From NCBI GenBank assembly GCA_024275795.1, contig JAJRYJ010000028.1, forward strand, positions 1 to 32,778: a DNA stretch of 32,778 nucleotides, read 5' to 3'. The stretch is from Actinomycetes bacterium (GTDB lineage: Bacteria; Actinomycetota; Thermoleophilia; BMS3ABIN01). The notes beneath the pieces were generated by a model that was given only the letters and a program-made list of their open reading frames with translations, made no database searches and was not told the origin of the DNA. A program made the translations under genes and the position numbers. This document shows positions 24,978-32,638 of this stretch, piece by piece (position 1 is the stretch's first letter; the number at the start of each line of letters is the position of its first letter).

Positions 24978-27080
24978 ATGAATCCCGCCGGAGGAGTCCC
25001 CCGGGACACGGACAAGATGATCAGGCAGCTGTCGCTGGTGGCCTTCTTCATGGCCCGGCACGGTCGCAAGATAGACGCCGGCACCATCCGCTGGGAGGTG
25101 GAGGGCTACGGCGACGATGACCAGCGCGAGGACGCCTTCGCGCGCCGCTTCTATGCCGACCGCGAGGAGCTGCGCGAGCTGGGTATCGAGATCCACAGCG
25201 AGCCGGACGAGCTGGGGGATGGTGACGTCTACTGGCTGGCGGCCGAGGACTTCTTCCTGCCGCCGGTGCAGTTCTCCCGCCAGGAGCTGGCGGCGCTGCA
25301 CACCTGCCTCTACCTGCTGGACGGCCAGTTCGCCTACAGCCGCCTGCTGAGGCTGGCGCTGCAGAGCCTGGCCCTGGGCACGGGCAACTCCCTGGAGGAC
25401 CCGGTGGCCGAGTCCGTGTCCGTGGACCTGCTCTCCGCCGGCTTCGACTCGCGCATCGCGGCCCTGCAGGCGCGCCTGGAGACGGCCATCTCCCGGCGCA
25501 AGACCATCCGTTTCGACTACCACGCCCTGGGCCGGGACTCGGTGGAGGAACGCCGCGTCGACCCCTACGGCATCTTCATGAGCCGCAGTGACTGGTACAT
25601 GGTGGGCCGCTCCCATGAGCGCGACGACATCCGCGTCTTCAAGCTGCGTCGCATCCGGGGGCGCATCCGCAACGCCACCAGCGCTGAACACGATTTCGAG
25701 CGTCCGGCGGACTTCGACCTGCAGGCCTACTCCCGGCTGGAGCCCTGGCAGATGGGCAAGACCGTCGGCAGCGCCGAGGTCAGCATCACGCCGAGGATGG
25801 CCTGGTGGGCCGCCAACAATCTCTCGCACTGCTGCGACATCGAACTGCTGGACGACGGCTCCGCCCGCCTGAAGACCGATTACTCCAGCACCGAACAGCT
25901 CTGCTCGCTGGTGCTGTCCTTCGTCGATGACGCCCGTATTGAGGAGCCGCCGGAATTGCAGCGCACGATGCTGCAGGCGCTTGAGAGGGTGGAAGCCGCC
26001 CACCGCGGCGACCCGCCGGAGCTGGCGGCGCCGGCGGAGGCCGCGACTGCAGGCGCTGGTGAGGAGGCGTCCGCTTCGGGCGGCGGCACCGGGGCGGACC
26101 AGCCCCAGGTGGAGCCGGAGCGCTTCTCGCTGCTGGCCCAGACCATCGCCTACCTGCTGGACAAACTGGACGACGAGGACGAGGTGACGCTGCCGGTGGA
26201 GCAGGTCTGCGCCGACCTGGGCTTCGACCGCCGCGAACTCGAGCAGGCCGTTGAACTCTTGCGCATCGTCAACACGGGCGCCGGCTTCTCCGGCTACCTG
26301 GTGTGGGCCTATGTGGAGGGCGACGACCTCAGGGTCACCGGCTGCATCGAGGGCGACCTGCTGAGGCGGCCCGTGCGGCTGTCTCCCCGGGAGGCCCGGG
26401 CCATGCTGCTGGCCATCGACCTCGTAGGCAGACAAACACTGGGCGGCCACATCGACTCGCTCGAATCGGCGCGCGAGAAGATTCTGGCGGCCTCCGGCGG
26501 CCTCGATGAGAGCACCGCCATCCCCGTGGAGGGTTTCTCCAGCGAGGATTTCGACATCTGCCGCGCCATCAACAGGGGTTTGGCGGAACAGCGCCTGGTG
26601 GAGATCGAGTACCTGTCCCGGGAAGGCGCCGGGGTGGAGACGCGGGTGATCGAACCCTACCTGCTCAACCGGGTCAAGCAGCACTGGTACCTGGCCGCCT
26701 GGTGCCGCGAGCGCGACGGCGAACGAACCTTCCTGCTGGATATGATAAAGAGCGCCAGGCTGCTGGATGAGAGCTTCGAGCCGCGCGATATCGACCTGGC
26801 CCGCTTCCGCAAGGACCCGCGCACTCCCTCGGGCCGCGAGGCCCCCCACGTGGCCAGGGTCTGGTTCAGCCCCCGGGTGGCCCGATTCGTGCTGGAGGAA
26901 CGCCAGGACGCCGAAACGCTGGCCGACGGCTCCCTGGTCTGCCCCATACCCTATTTCTCCAGCCGCTGGATGCTTGAGCAGATACTGAAATATCAGGGCG
27001 ATGCGGTCGTCCTGGCCCCACAGGAGCTGCGCGCCGAGGCGGCCGATGCGGCCGCCCGGTTGGCGGCGGAATACAGCTGA
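24978..27080 (+). CDS. Fused PafB-PafC-like WYL transcriptional regulator
   Basis: A 700-residue protein made of two homologous halves. Each has an N-terminal winged-helix-like region and a WYL domain with a C-terminal extension. Half one: residues about 14-90 HTH, WYL at about 165-230 (GIFMSRSDWYMVGRS, then FKLRRIRG). A Gly/Ala/Glu-rich linker spans about 340-375. Half two: HTH about 380-460, WYL about 530-600 (VKQHWYLAAWCRERDGERTFLLD). This is the PafBC arrangement, which in mycobacteria drives a RecA-independent DNA-damage response; fused versions exist in other actinobacteria. Divergence from addBA fits a DNA-damage role. The start at 24978 has AGAAGGA 13-19 bases upstream; an ATG at 25017 is an alternative. 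Confidence 0.85.
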   Translation: MNPAGGVPRDTDKMIRQLSLVAFFMARHGRKIDAGTIRWEVEGYGDDDQREDAFARRFYADREELRELGIEIHSEPDELGDGDVYWLAAEDFFLPPVQFSRQELAALHTCLYLLDGQFAYSRLLRLALQSLALGTGNSLEDPVAESVSVDLLSAGFDSRIAALQARLETAISRRKTIRFDYHALGRDSVEERRVDPYGIFMSRSDWYMVGRSHERDDIRVFKLRRIRGRIRNATSAEHDFERPADFDLQAYSRLEPWQMGKTVGSAEVSITPRMAWWAANNLSHCCDIELLDDGSARLKTDYSSTEQLCSLVLSFVDDARIEEPPELQRTMLQALERVEAAHRGDPPELAAPAEAATAGAGEEASASGGGTGADQPQVEPERFSLLAQTIAYLLDKLDDEDEVTLPVEQVCADLGFDRRELEQAVELLRIVNTGAGFSGYLVWAYVEGDDLRVTGCIEGDLLRRPVRLSPREARAMLLAIDLVGRQTLGGHIDSLESAREKILAASGGLDESTAIPVEGFSSEDFDICRAINRGLAEQRLVEIEYLSREGAGVETRVIEPYLLNRVKQHWYLAAWCRERDGERTFLLDMIKSARLLDESFEPRDIDLARFRKDPRTPSGREAPHVARVWFSPRVARFVLEERQDAETLADGSLVCPIPYFSSRWMLEQILKYQGDAVVLAPQELRAEAADAAARLAAEYS

Positions 27081-27085
27081 GGCGG

Positions 27086-27114
27086 TTTACATACCGGCAC
27101 TATCGCGGTACAAT
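27086..27114 (+). promoter_or_regulatory. Candidate promoter for the beta-propeller gene
   Basis: TTTACA (27086-27091, five of six) and TACAAT (27109-27114, five of six) are separated by exactly 17 bp. It begins 6 bp after the WYL regulator stop and lies about 90 bp upstream of the ATG at 27205. Confidence 0.6.
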
Positions 27115-27204
27115 TATCTATTTGAAGGTGTTTTCCGTTTTTCCGGTGAGGAACCCGGCCGGGGCGGGGTGCCGAAACAACTGCAAGTGGGGTTGCGGGG
27201 AAAG

Positions 27205-28827
27205 ATGTTCCTTAAAATGAGTACATGCATGGGAGTCCTGTTCGCACTGCTGTTCCTCCTCCAGGGCCTGGCTCAGGCGTCGACGCCGGTACAGGTCACG
27301 ACGGACGTGAACCGGCAGGGCAGGCCGGAGGTCAGCGGCGACACCATCGTCTGGAAGGACCTGCGCGCCGGCAACTGGGACATCTACAGCTATGCCATCC
27401 CCTCCGGTCTGGAACAGCCCGTCTCCACAGGCACCGCCTACGAGAACCTGCCGGTTACCAACGGTGTCGTGGTCGTCTGGCAGGATGACCGCAACGGCGA
27501 CAACGACATCTTCATGCGCGACCTCATCCTGGGAATCGAGCAGCCGCTGGTCACCGGACCCGGAAACCAGGGCCTGCCCGCCATCAGCGGTAACAGGGTC
27601 GCTTATGTGGACGACAGCGCCGGCAGCAACGACATCTTCACCATCGACCTCACCACGCGCGCGGTCGAGCCGATCTGCCAGGACGGGGGCAACCAGTGGC
27701 AACCGCGCATCAGCGGCAATCGCATCATCTGGCAGGACGACCGTTCCGGCAAGTGGGATGTCTATCTGTATGACCTGGACAATCCGGTCACGGACGGGCA
27801 GGCCCTGGTTGCCGGACCCGGAGAGCACATGGTCGGGGACATCAGCGGCGACCTGGTGGTCTGGCAGGAATTTGCCGGCGGCCAGTATGACATCATGGTG
27901 ATGGACCTGGGAGGCGGCGCTCCCGTGGCGGTCACCAGCGACGCGGCCTTCCAGAACTCTCCGCGCATCAGCGGCGACCTGGTTGTGTGGGAGGACTTCC
28001 GCAACGACCCCAACCCCGATGATACATACTATGACTATGACATCTACATGAAGGATCTGGACATGAACGACCTGGCAGCGGGCGCCGAGACCCCCCTGGC
28101 CGCCGGCCCCTCCATACAGGCGCGGCCCGCAGTGGACCGCGAGACGGTAGTCTGGGAGGATACGGCCTCCGGCAACTACGACGTCTGGATGACGACCATC
28201 CCCGACCTGACGTCCCCGGTGATCAGCCGGCCGGTTCCCGCAGATGGATCCTCGTCCGTCTGCCCCTCACCGACGGTTTCAGCGGCGCTCTCGGACAACC
28301 GCACGGGGCTGGATCCGGAATCAGTGGTGCTGTTGTTCGATGGGGCTGACGTCACCGGCGGCGCCGTGCTCGGCGATGCTTCCATCTCGTATCAGCCGGG
28401 CGCGTTGGCGGACGGCAACCATACGGTCTCGCTGACAGCCGCCGACCACTCCGGCAATGTCACCACAAGGGAATGGCAGTTCCAGACATCGCGTCCGGAG
28501 CTGTCGATTCCGCTGATATCCTCCTTCTGGGGCTCCTACGATGATTATGTCGACGGGATTCTCTCGGTGGACTTCACCGTGGGGAACTCGGCATCGTCCG
28601 TGGCGGTCGCTAATGTTCAAGCTCTAGCCTCACCCGCCAGCGGCGGCGTGATAGTCCTGGGACTGCCCACCGCCCCCGTAGATATCGCTCCCGGCGGACA
28701 AGCCTCGATCCTGATCAGGTACCTTGTCCCGCCGGGCGTGGCCAGCTACAAGACCACGCTCTATATCGGTTGTGCCGACGCCTGCGGCGGCCAGTACTTC
28801 TTTCCCGGAAACCCGCCGGGGGTTTGA
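27205..28827 (+). CDS. Exported TolB-like beta-propeller protein with Ig-like domain
   Basis: 540 residues from the ATG at 27205 (GGGGAAAG adjacent); an ATG at 27217 is also possible. A signal peptide (MGVLFALLFLLQGLAQAS) ends near residue 30. Residues about 40-330 hold six or so repeats of about 45 residues with the core ISGxxVVWxDxRxGxxDIxxxDL, the TolB/WD-like propeller blade. About 335-430 is an Ig-like fold opening with SPVISRPVPADG and containing ADGNHTVSLTAADHSGN. The last 110 residues are another beta-rich segment with a late Cys pair (CADAC). No enzymatic motif is seen; a surface binding or adhesion role is inference. It converges on the S26 peptidase gene 57 bp away. Confidence 0.75.
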   Translation: MFLKMSTCMGVLFALLFLLQGLAQASTPVQVTTDVNRQGRPEVSGDTIVWKDLRAGNWDIYSYAIPSGLEQPVSTGTAYENLPVTNGVVVVWQDDRNGDNDIFMRDLILGIEQPLVTGPGNQGLPAISGNRVAYVDDSAGSNDIFTIDLTTRAVEPICQDGGNQWQPRISGNRIIWQDDRSGKWDVYLYDLDNPVTDGQALVAGPGEHMVGDISGDLVVWQEFAGGQYDIMVMDLGGGAPVAVTSDAAFQNSPRISGDLVVWEDFRNDPNPDDTYYDYDIYMKDLDMNDLAAGAETPLAAGPSIQARPAVDRETVVWEDTASGNYDVWMTTIPDLTSPVISRPVPADGSSSVCPSPTVSAALSDNRTGLDPESVVLLFDGADVTGGAVLGDASISYQPGALADGNHTVSLTAADHSGNVTTREWQFQTSRPELSIPLISSFWGSYDDYVDGILSVDFTVGNSASSVAVANVQALASPASGGVIVLGLPTAPVDIAPGGQASILIRYLVPPGVASYKTTLYIGCADACGGQYFFPGNPPGV

Positions 28828-28884
28828 CGGACTTTTCGGCCTCCCTGGTCTCACGCGACGGCGCCAGCCTCCCGGTCTCCCTTT

Positions 28885-29460
28885 CTAATCCCGTGTCGCT
28901 CCTCGTGATACCAGCGTTGCCAGGCGTACCGCCAGCCGCCCCAGCCGGCGGCTGATGCCGGAAACGAATATCCGTGCACCAGGGGCGGTGCTGCGGTCCC
29001 CGGTATCGCGCGCGCCCAGCCGTTGCAGCCGGTCGACGCAAAAGAAAAAACGGCCCAGAGAGCCGTTCACAAAACGCATCTTTTTCGAGTGCATGTCCAC
29101 GCGGGAGCCGTCGCGCCTCTCAACGGCTATCACCCTGCCGGCGACCGCCGAGACAGGTACGGAGACCGCACGATAATCCGCGTCACCCTTCTGCCGTACC
29201 CGATCCACGGCGCTTCCCGCACGGCCGTGGCCGTCTATCACCCTGTGAACGAACCAGCCGTTCGGGACATGGAACAGTACTATCTCGCCCACGCATGGAT
29301 GAATGCCGGGGGGATATTTCTCTACGAGGATACGGTCACCCACATGAAGGGTTGGCGCCATGCTGCTTGAAGCCACGCGCAGCCCCATGACTCGACCCTG
29401 CTCCAGACCCTGGAGCCATAACTTATCGATATCCAATAAGGACACGCGCCCATGCGCCAT
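28885..29460 (-). CDS. S26-family (signal-peptidase-like) serine peptidase, soluble, peptide-locus maturation candidate
   Basis: 191 residues from the ATG at 29460; an in-frame TTG at 29475 is the only other upstream start, and neither has a clear ribosome site. The catalytic Ser is S33 in SSSMAPTL, followed by VGDRILVEK (box B), a GEIVLFH strand, VHRVI with H72, and KGDAD (91-95). VHRVI plus a KGD-type box is the arrangement of SipW/archaeal/ER signal peptidases, which use Ser and His rather than Ser and Lys. The usual N-terminal membrane anchor is absent, so it would act in the cytosol. It is the last gene of the radical-SAM peptide locus, 119 bp after the precursor stop, and is the best candidate to remove the precursor leader. 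Confidence 0.75.
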   Translation of the reverse strand: MAHGRVSLLDIDKLWLQGLEQGRVMGLRVASSSMAPTLHVGDRILVEKYPPGIHPCVGEIVLFHVPNGWFVHRVIDGHGRAGSAVDRVRQKGDADYRAVSVPVSAVAGRVIAVERRDGSRVDMHSKKMRFVNGSLGRFFFCVDRLQRLGARDTGDRSTAPGARIFVSGISRRLGRLAVRLATLVSRGATRD

Positions 29461-29594
29461 TAATTGATGTGGCAAGAAAAGGAATGCTGCTTAAGGGTGA
29501 ATCCTACCAGTTTGCCCCGCCCCTTGCCTGCTTCCCCTATATCCCATTTATCAATATGAGAGCTTTGCCGGTGGTTACGCCGGGTCCCGCCTTA

Positions 29595-29765
29595 CTAGCA
29601 AGGACAGGTCGGCGAAGAGCCATCGCAGACGAATGTCGGCGAGGTCACGTTCGACCCTGACCAGCAACCCCCCATAGTCTCAGCGTTGTAAATAGTACAG
29701 GCATAAGCCAGCGGTTCCTGAATCTTCACTGACTTGATGCTGGGAGCTCTGTATTCCTTCTTCAT
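29595..29765 (-). CDS. Cys-rich RiPP precursor peptide (56 residues), not previously recognised
   Basis: A 56-codon frame from the ATG at 29765 to TAG at 29595, preceded by AAGGAGGT at a 7-base spacing, the strongest ribosome site in the locus. Residues 1-22 form a charged, Cys-free leader: it opens MKKEYRAPSIKSVKI and ends QEPLAYA. The core, residues 23-56, has five Cys at 23, 34, 47, 54 and 56, is rich in Ser, Thr and Gly, and ends CPC. The A20-Y21-A22/C23 junction resembles a signal-peptidase AxA site. It lies 156 bp downstream of the radical SAM/SPASM gene and upstream of the S26 gene, on the same strand. Thioether (sacti-/ranthi-type) or other Cys cross-links by the SPASM enzyme are inferred. 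I recognise no known precursor family. Confidence 0.8.
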   Translation of the reverse strand: MKKEYRAPSIKSVKIQEPLAYACTIYNAETMGGCWSGSNVTSPTFVCDGSSPTCPC

Positions 29766-29870
29766 TTAGCGCACCTCCTTCCTTCAACGATTCACTGATC
29801 TGATTGAGCTCCACACCTCATCTCCTACCCAAATGGATGCAGGCGCTTCTCAGCACAGATGACGTTAACA

Positions 29871-29903
29871 TAATAATAGTATTATTACAATAGTTTCTTT
29901 CAA
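29871..29903 (-). promoter_or_regulatory. Candidate promoter and 17-bp palindromic operator for the precursor gene
   Basis: A perfect palindrome TAATAATA-G-TATTATTA spans 29871-29887. On the minus strand TTGAAA (29898-29903, five of six) is followed after 16 bp by TACTAT (29876-29881), or after 19 bp by TATTAT (29873-29878). The -10 thus lies inside the palindrome. It starts 18 bp after the radical SAM stop and would give the precursor its own, possibly repressible, transcript. Confidence 0.45.
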
Positions 29904-29921
29904 TCATTCTTCCCCCGTCCG

Positions 29922-30971
29922 TCAAGGCCTGTTTTCGGCCTTCAACTGGCTGATTATCCTGCTCATGCGGCAATTCTCCTCTGACTTCAGCAGGCTGTCC
30001 CCGCTCTCCATGTAGGCGAGTCCGGGGCAGCGCACACAGTCACTGAGCAGCTTGCACCCACGGCAGTCGGGCATGTCTTTTACGGTGGTTTTCCGTAACC
30101 CGGCCATGGGCTCCCCCTCCCATATCTCCCTGAGGCTCTGTTCCCTGATATTGCCGCAAGGCACCCTCCACAACACACAGGGAATCACCTCCCCGGACGG
30201 CGTCACAGTGAAGCGGTACCTGGCGGCGGCGCAGATCAGGTGCTTCTCCGGGCTATCCAGTTCCGCTATCGCCGCTGCGGCCTCTTCGCCCAGAGGCTGA
30301 TCCCAACCCTCACTGAGAGCGAACTGTTGGAACTCCTCATCGTTCATGCGGCATGAGACCGGCTCCTCGCCCCCGAAGACCCCCGGCATCACCAGCGGGT
30401 CCGGCTGAAAGGCCGCCCCCATCCCTTCCGCCAGCCTGCGCATCGCCTGAACGCTTTTCCAGTTCCCGCTTATCACGGTAGTCTTGAGTTTCACCCGGAT
30501 AGAGCGCTCCAGCAACATTGATGCCGCCGCCAGCGCTTTCTCGAAAGATCCGGGGGAGCCTGTTATTCCGTCATGCAGCTTCGGCGTATCGCCCATGATG
30601 GTAAGCTCGACCATGGTCGGGTTAAGTCGTTTGAGTTCATCGGCCACGTCACGGTCGATGCAGGTTCCATTGCTCTGGAAGTGGAAAAACAGCCCCAGTT
30701 CCTTGGCCCGGCCCGCAATGGAGAGGGTGTCCGGGCGCAGGAAAGCCTCCCCGCCGGTAAAGGCGATAAACATGATCCCCATCTCCAGGCACTGCTGCAT
30801 CACCTCCACCCACTCGTCGGCGGTCAACTCATCCCGGCCCGCATTGTATTCCAGGTAGCAGTGGCTGCAACGCAGGTTGCACCTGTGGGTCAGCTCTACA
30901 TTGAGCTGGGTGGGGAAAGGTTCATCCTGCTTGTGGCTGAGCAGCCTCGATAGAATAATACTTTCGGACAT
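29922..30971 (-). CDS. Radical SAM/SPASM peptide-modifying enzyme
   Basis: 349 residues; ATG at 30971 with GAGGAG upstream. The radical SAM cluster motif is C31-N-L-R-C35-S-H-C38, followed by the GGE motif (73-75) in a TIM-barrel half. The C-terminal SPASM region contains C247, PSGEVIPC (C265), C272 in CGNI, then CRGCKLLSDCVRCPG (C303, C306, C312, C315) and C334, enough ligands for two auxiliary 4Fe-4S clusters. It reductively cleaves S-adenosylmethionine to form a 5'-deoxyadenosyl radical and, in this family, makes thioether or carbon-carbon cross-links in ribosomal peptides. Ten bases after the PqqD gene and just before the Cys-rich precursor, it is the likely tailoring enzyme of the locus. 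Confidence 0.9.
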   Translation of the reverse strand: MSESIILSRLLSHKQDEPFPTQLNVELTHRCNLRCSHCYLEYNAGRDELTADEWVEVMQQCLEMGIMFIAFTGGEAFLRPDTLSIAGRAKELGLFFHFQSNGTCIDRDVADELKRLNPTMVELTIMGDTPKLHDGITGSPGSFEKALAAASMLLERSIRVKLKTTVISGNWKSVQAMRRLAEGMGAAFQPDPLVMPGVFGGEEPVSCRMNDEEFQQFALSEGWDQPLGEEAAAAIAELDSPEKHLICAAARYRFTVTPSGEVIPCVLWRVPCGNIREQSLREIWEGEPMAGLRKTTVKDMPDCRGCKLLSDCVRCPGLAYMESGDSLLKSEENCRMSRIISQLKAENRP

Positions 30972-30980
30972 GCCGTCTCC

Positions 30981-31262
30981 TCAGGCCGTCGTTACCAGCC
31001 CCAGGTCCATGAATCTGCTGATGGTATCCCTGGTGTCGGAAGCAGCCCGTTCCCGCTCGACTTCGTATTCGGCGGTAATCTTGTCCACGATGGACTCTAT
31101 GGAAGCGGGGCCGGTGCACAGCTCCCAGATACGGCCGCTGACGTCGTTGAGCACGTGCAGTGTGCCCTCTTCCGGCGTCAGCAGTACTATCTCGGACCCT
31201 GTTTTCCGGAAGACCGCGTTTTCCGCATGTTTGACCACCGTATCATCGTTCAGCTCTGCCAT
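30981..31262 (-). CDS. PqqD-like RiPP recognition element (peptide chaperone)
   Basis: 93 residues, the typical length for a stand-alone PqqD. Strands AVFRKTGSEIVLLTPEEGTL are followed by the helix VSGRIWELCTG (about 41-51), the Ile-Val-containing SIESIVDKITAEY, and a C-terminal helix DTISRFMDLGLV. This winged-helix domain binds the leader of the precursor and presents it to the radical SAM enzyme. It starts six bases after the kinase-like gene and precedes the SPASM gene by nine bases, a tight operon. There are no membrane or signal sequences. Confidence 0.9.
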   Translation of the reverse strand: MAELNDDTVVKHAENAVFRKTGSEIVLLTPEEGTLHVLNDVSGRIWELCTGPASIESIVDKITAEYEVERERAASDTRDTISRFMDLGLVTTA

Positions 31263-31268
31263 TCCCTG

Positions 31269-32183
31269 TCATGCTCCCTTCTGTGCCTGGTTGAATATCT
31301 CTTCCCACGGTTGCGCTCCCAGGGTCAGCTGCAGCGCGTAGCAGGGGATATCATCAGCCAGGGTCGATGCCTCCTCCAGCAGCAATGCCAGCGTCTCGCC
31401 TTCGTAGTCCATGAGGCTGCGTTCCCTCCTGTCGCTCGACCGCCTGCTCGGCACGATGACGCTGATAAGCGAGGAGATGGCATGGGAGGTGTCGAGCCTC
31501 GCCAACTCCGTTTCATCGCCCTGCCCCAGGAAGAATATCGCCCTGAGCGGCGCCTGAAGCGGGCTGACCTCCGCGTTCTGCATATCGCCTTCCAGCGGTG
31601 TTCCGTGCGCCAGCCATCCGTGGTCCGCCTCTGTCAATATCACCAGTTCGTCACCGAGGATCTCCTTCCCCGCTTGTGTGAGCGCCATCCCCACAGTGGA
31701 TTTGCCGCTGCCGCTGAGACCGGCGAAAAGATAAGCGTTGCCTTCGTTAACGGCGCCACATGAATGCACCATCAGTGAATGCAGGTCGCCTCTCTCGTTC
31801 AAGCGGCTGAGAAAGACCTGGAGCATTTCCGATTTCAGGAACGGATAGATGAAATCATCGGCAATTTTCCGGCGCTGCCCCTCCTCAATACCCGGCACAG
31901 CGGCAGTAATACAACAGTCATCACTGTACTCCTCGCAGATAGCAAGCTCGAGGCCTGTGGGCAGGGAGATATGGGTGAGGCCGTCTGGACAGTCGGAATC
32001 TGACGGCATGTTCATCCAGTCGACACCTAGCATGAAATCCATGTCTTTGCCTTCTCCGCCCTTGAACCGGTCAAGCATCCTGTCCAGGTATGCGTACAGT
32101 TCGTCATCGTAACTCCTTGCCGTAAGCGAAAAGCCCGCGAAGTTGAATACCTGGGAATTACTTGCCCCCTTGGCGTAACTCAT
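31269..32183 (-). CDS. HPr-kinase-like P-loop protein of the peptide-modification locus
   Basis: 304 residues; ATG at 32183 with GAGGA seven bases upstream. The first 150 residues have no recognised domain. The C-terminal half holds the HPr kinase/PEP-carboxykinase-like core: Walker A GLSGSGKST (155-163), then EILGDELVIL (174-183) with the conserved Asp pair region, and PLRAIFFLGQGDE. Homologues lacking the HPr partner occur beside PqqD-like proteins in peptide loci and, in lasso-peptide clusters, phosphorylate the precursor. A kinase acting on a Ser or Thr of the precursor here is inference; it could equally serve as a sensor or chaperone ATPase. First gene of the operon. Confidence 0.8.
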   Translation of the reverse strand: MSYAKGASNSQVFNFAGFSLTARSYDDELYAYLDRMLDRFKGGEGKDMDFMLGVDWMNMPSDSDCPDGLTHISLPTGLELAICEEYSDDCCITAAVPGIEEGQRRKIADDFIYPFLKSEMLQVFLSRLNERGDLHSLMVHSCGAVNEGNAYLFAGLSGSGKSTVGMALTQAGKEILGDELVILTEADHGWLAHGTPLEGDMQNAEVSPLQAPLRAIFFLGQGDETELARLDTSHAISSLISVIVPSRRSSDRRERSLMDYEGETLALLLEEASTLADDIPCYALQLTLGAQPWEEIFNQAQKGA

Positions 32184-32408
32184 GAATCTGTCCTCGTTCC
32201 TGGTTCCTGTTACCTGATATCACCCGCGAACTGCGGCATCGGCGCATCCACGCCAACGGCGCAGCCCTGTGTCTGATGGGATCGCCCCCTACCGATTCGT
32301 GTCTGCCCACGGTGCCCGCCCCCTAACACAACTGGTCCCTTTTACCCAGAACGCATCACGGATTCTGAGCCTCGTTCCGTGTTGTTATGCGCGGATAACC
32401 GGGATTTC

Positions 32409-32437
32409 AGTATTGCGCTAAAGTCCCGCTTTGTCAA
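32409..32437 (-). promoter_or_regulatory. Candidate promoter for the peptide-modification operon
   Basis: Minus-strand TTGACA (32432-32437, perfect) is separated by 17 bp from AATACT (32409-32414, four of six). The 5' leader to the ATG at 32183 would be about 220 nt; no riboswitch-like fold was recognised in it. Confidence 0.45.
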
Positions 32438-32524
32438 TGATACCCGCTACTATTCCTGGGGATGTAACGAAAACCGTGTTGCTGCTTCAGTTCTTCCGTC
32501 TCGCTCCTGGCTTTATCTGTTTTT

Positions 32525-32560
32525 CCCGGGGGGGCCGCTGCGCGGCTCGCCCCCCCCGGG
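32525..32560. repeat. Very GC-rich inverted repeat
   Basis: CCCGGGGGGG (32525-32534) pairs with CCCCCCCGGG (32551-32560), and inside it CCGC pairs with GCGG around a TGC loop; four to five bases bulge on one arm. No U-run follows on either strand, so it is not a normal intrinsic terminator, although it lies 79 bp downstream of the edge gene stop. Confidence 0.6.
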
Positions 32561-32638
32561 ACTGTTCGTCCATCAGTGGGGCGTCACATCCGCACCGGTC
32601 GGTCGCAACTTGCCGGTCGATGCCCCGTATTCTCCCTG

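Larger units (their letters stand above)
32184..32638. other. Intergenic region without a supported gene
   Basis: 455 bp between the kinase-like gene and the edge gene. It holds the candidate promoter at 32409-32437 and the GC-rich inverted repeat at 32525-32560. Short open frames on both strands lack ribosome sites and protein-like composition. I looked here for a second precursor peptide and found none. Confidence 0.6.

Noticed and set aside
29476..29594. A second precursor peptide between the first precursor and the S26 gene
   Set aside because: The only ATG frame found encodes 18 residues without Cys and without a ribosome site.
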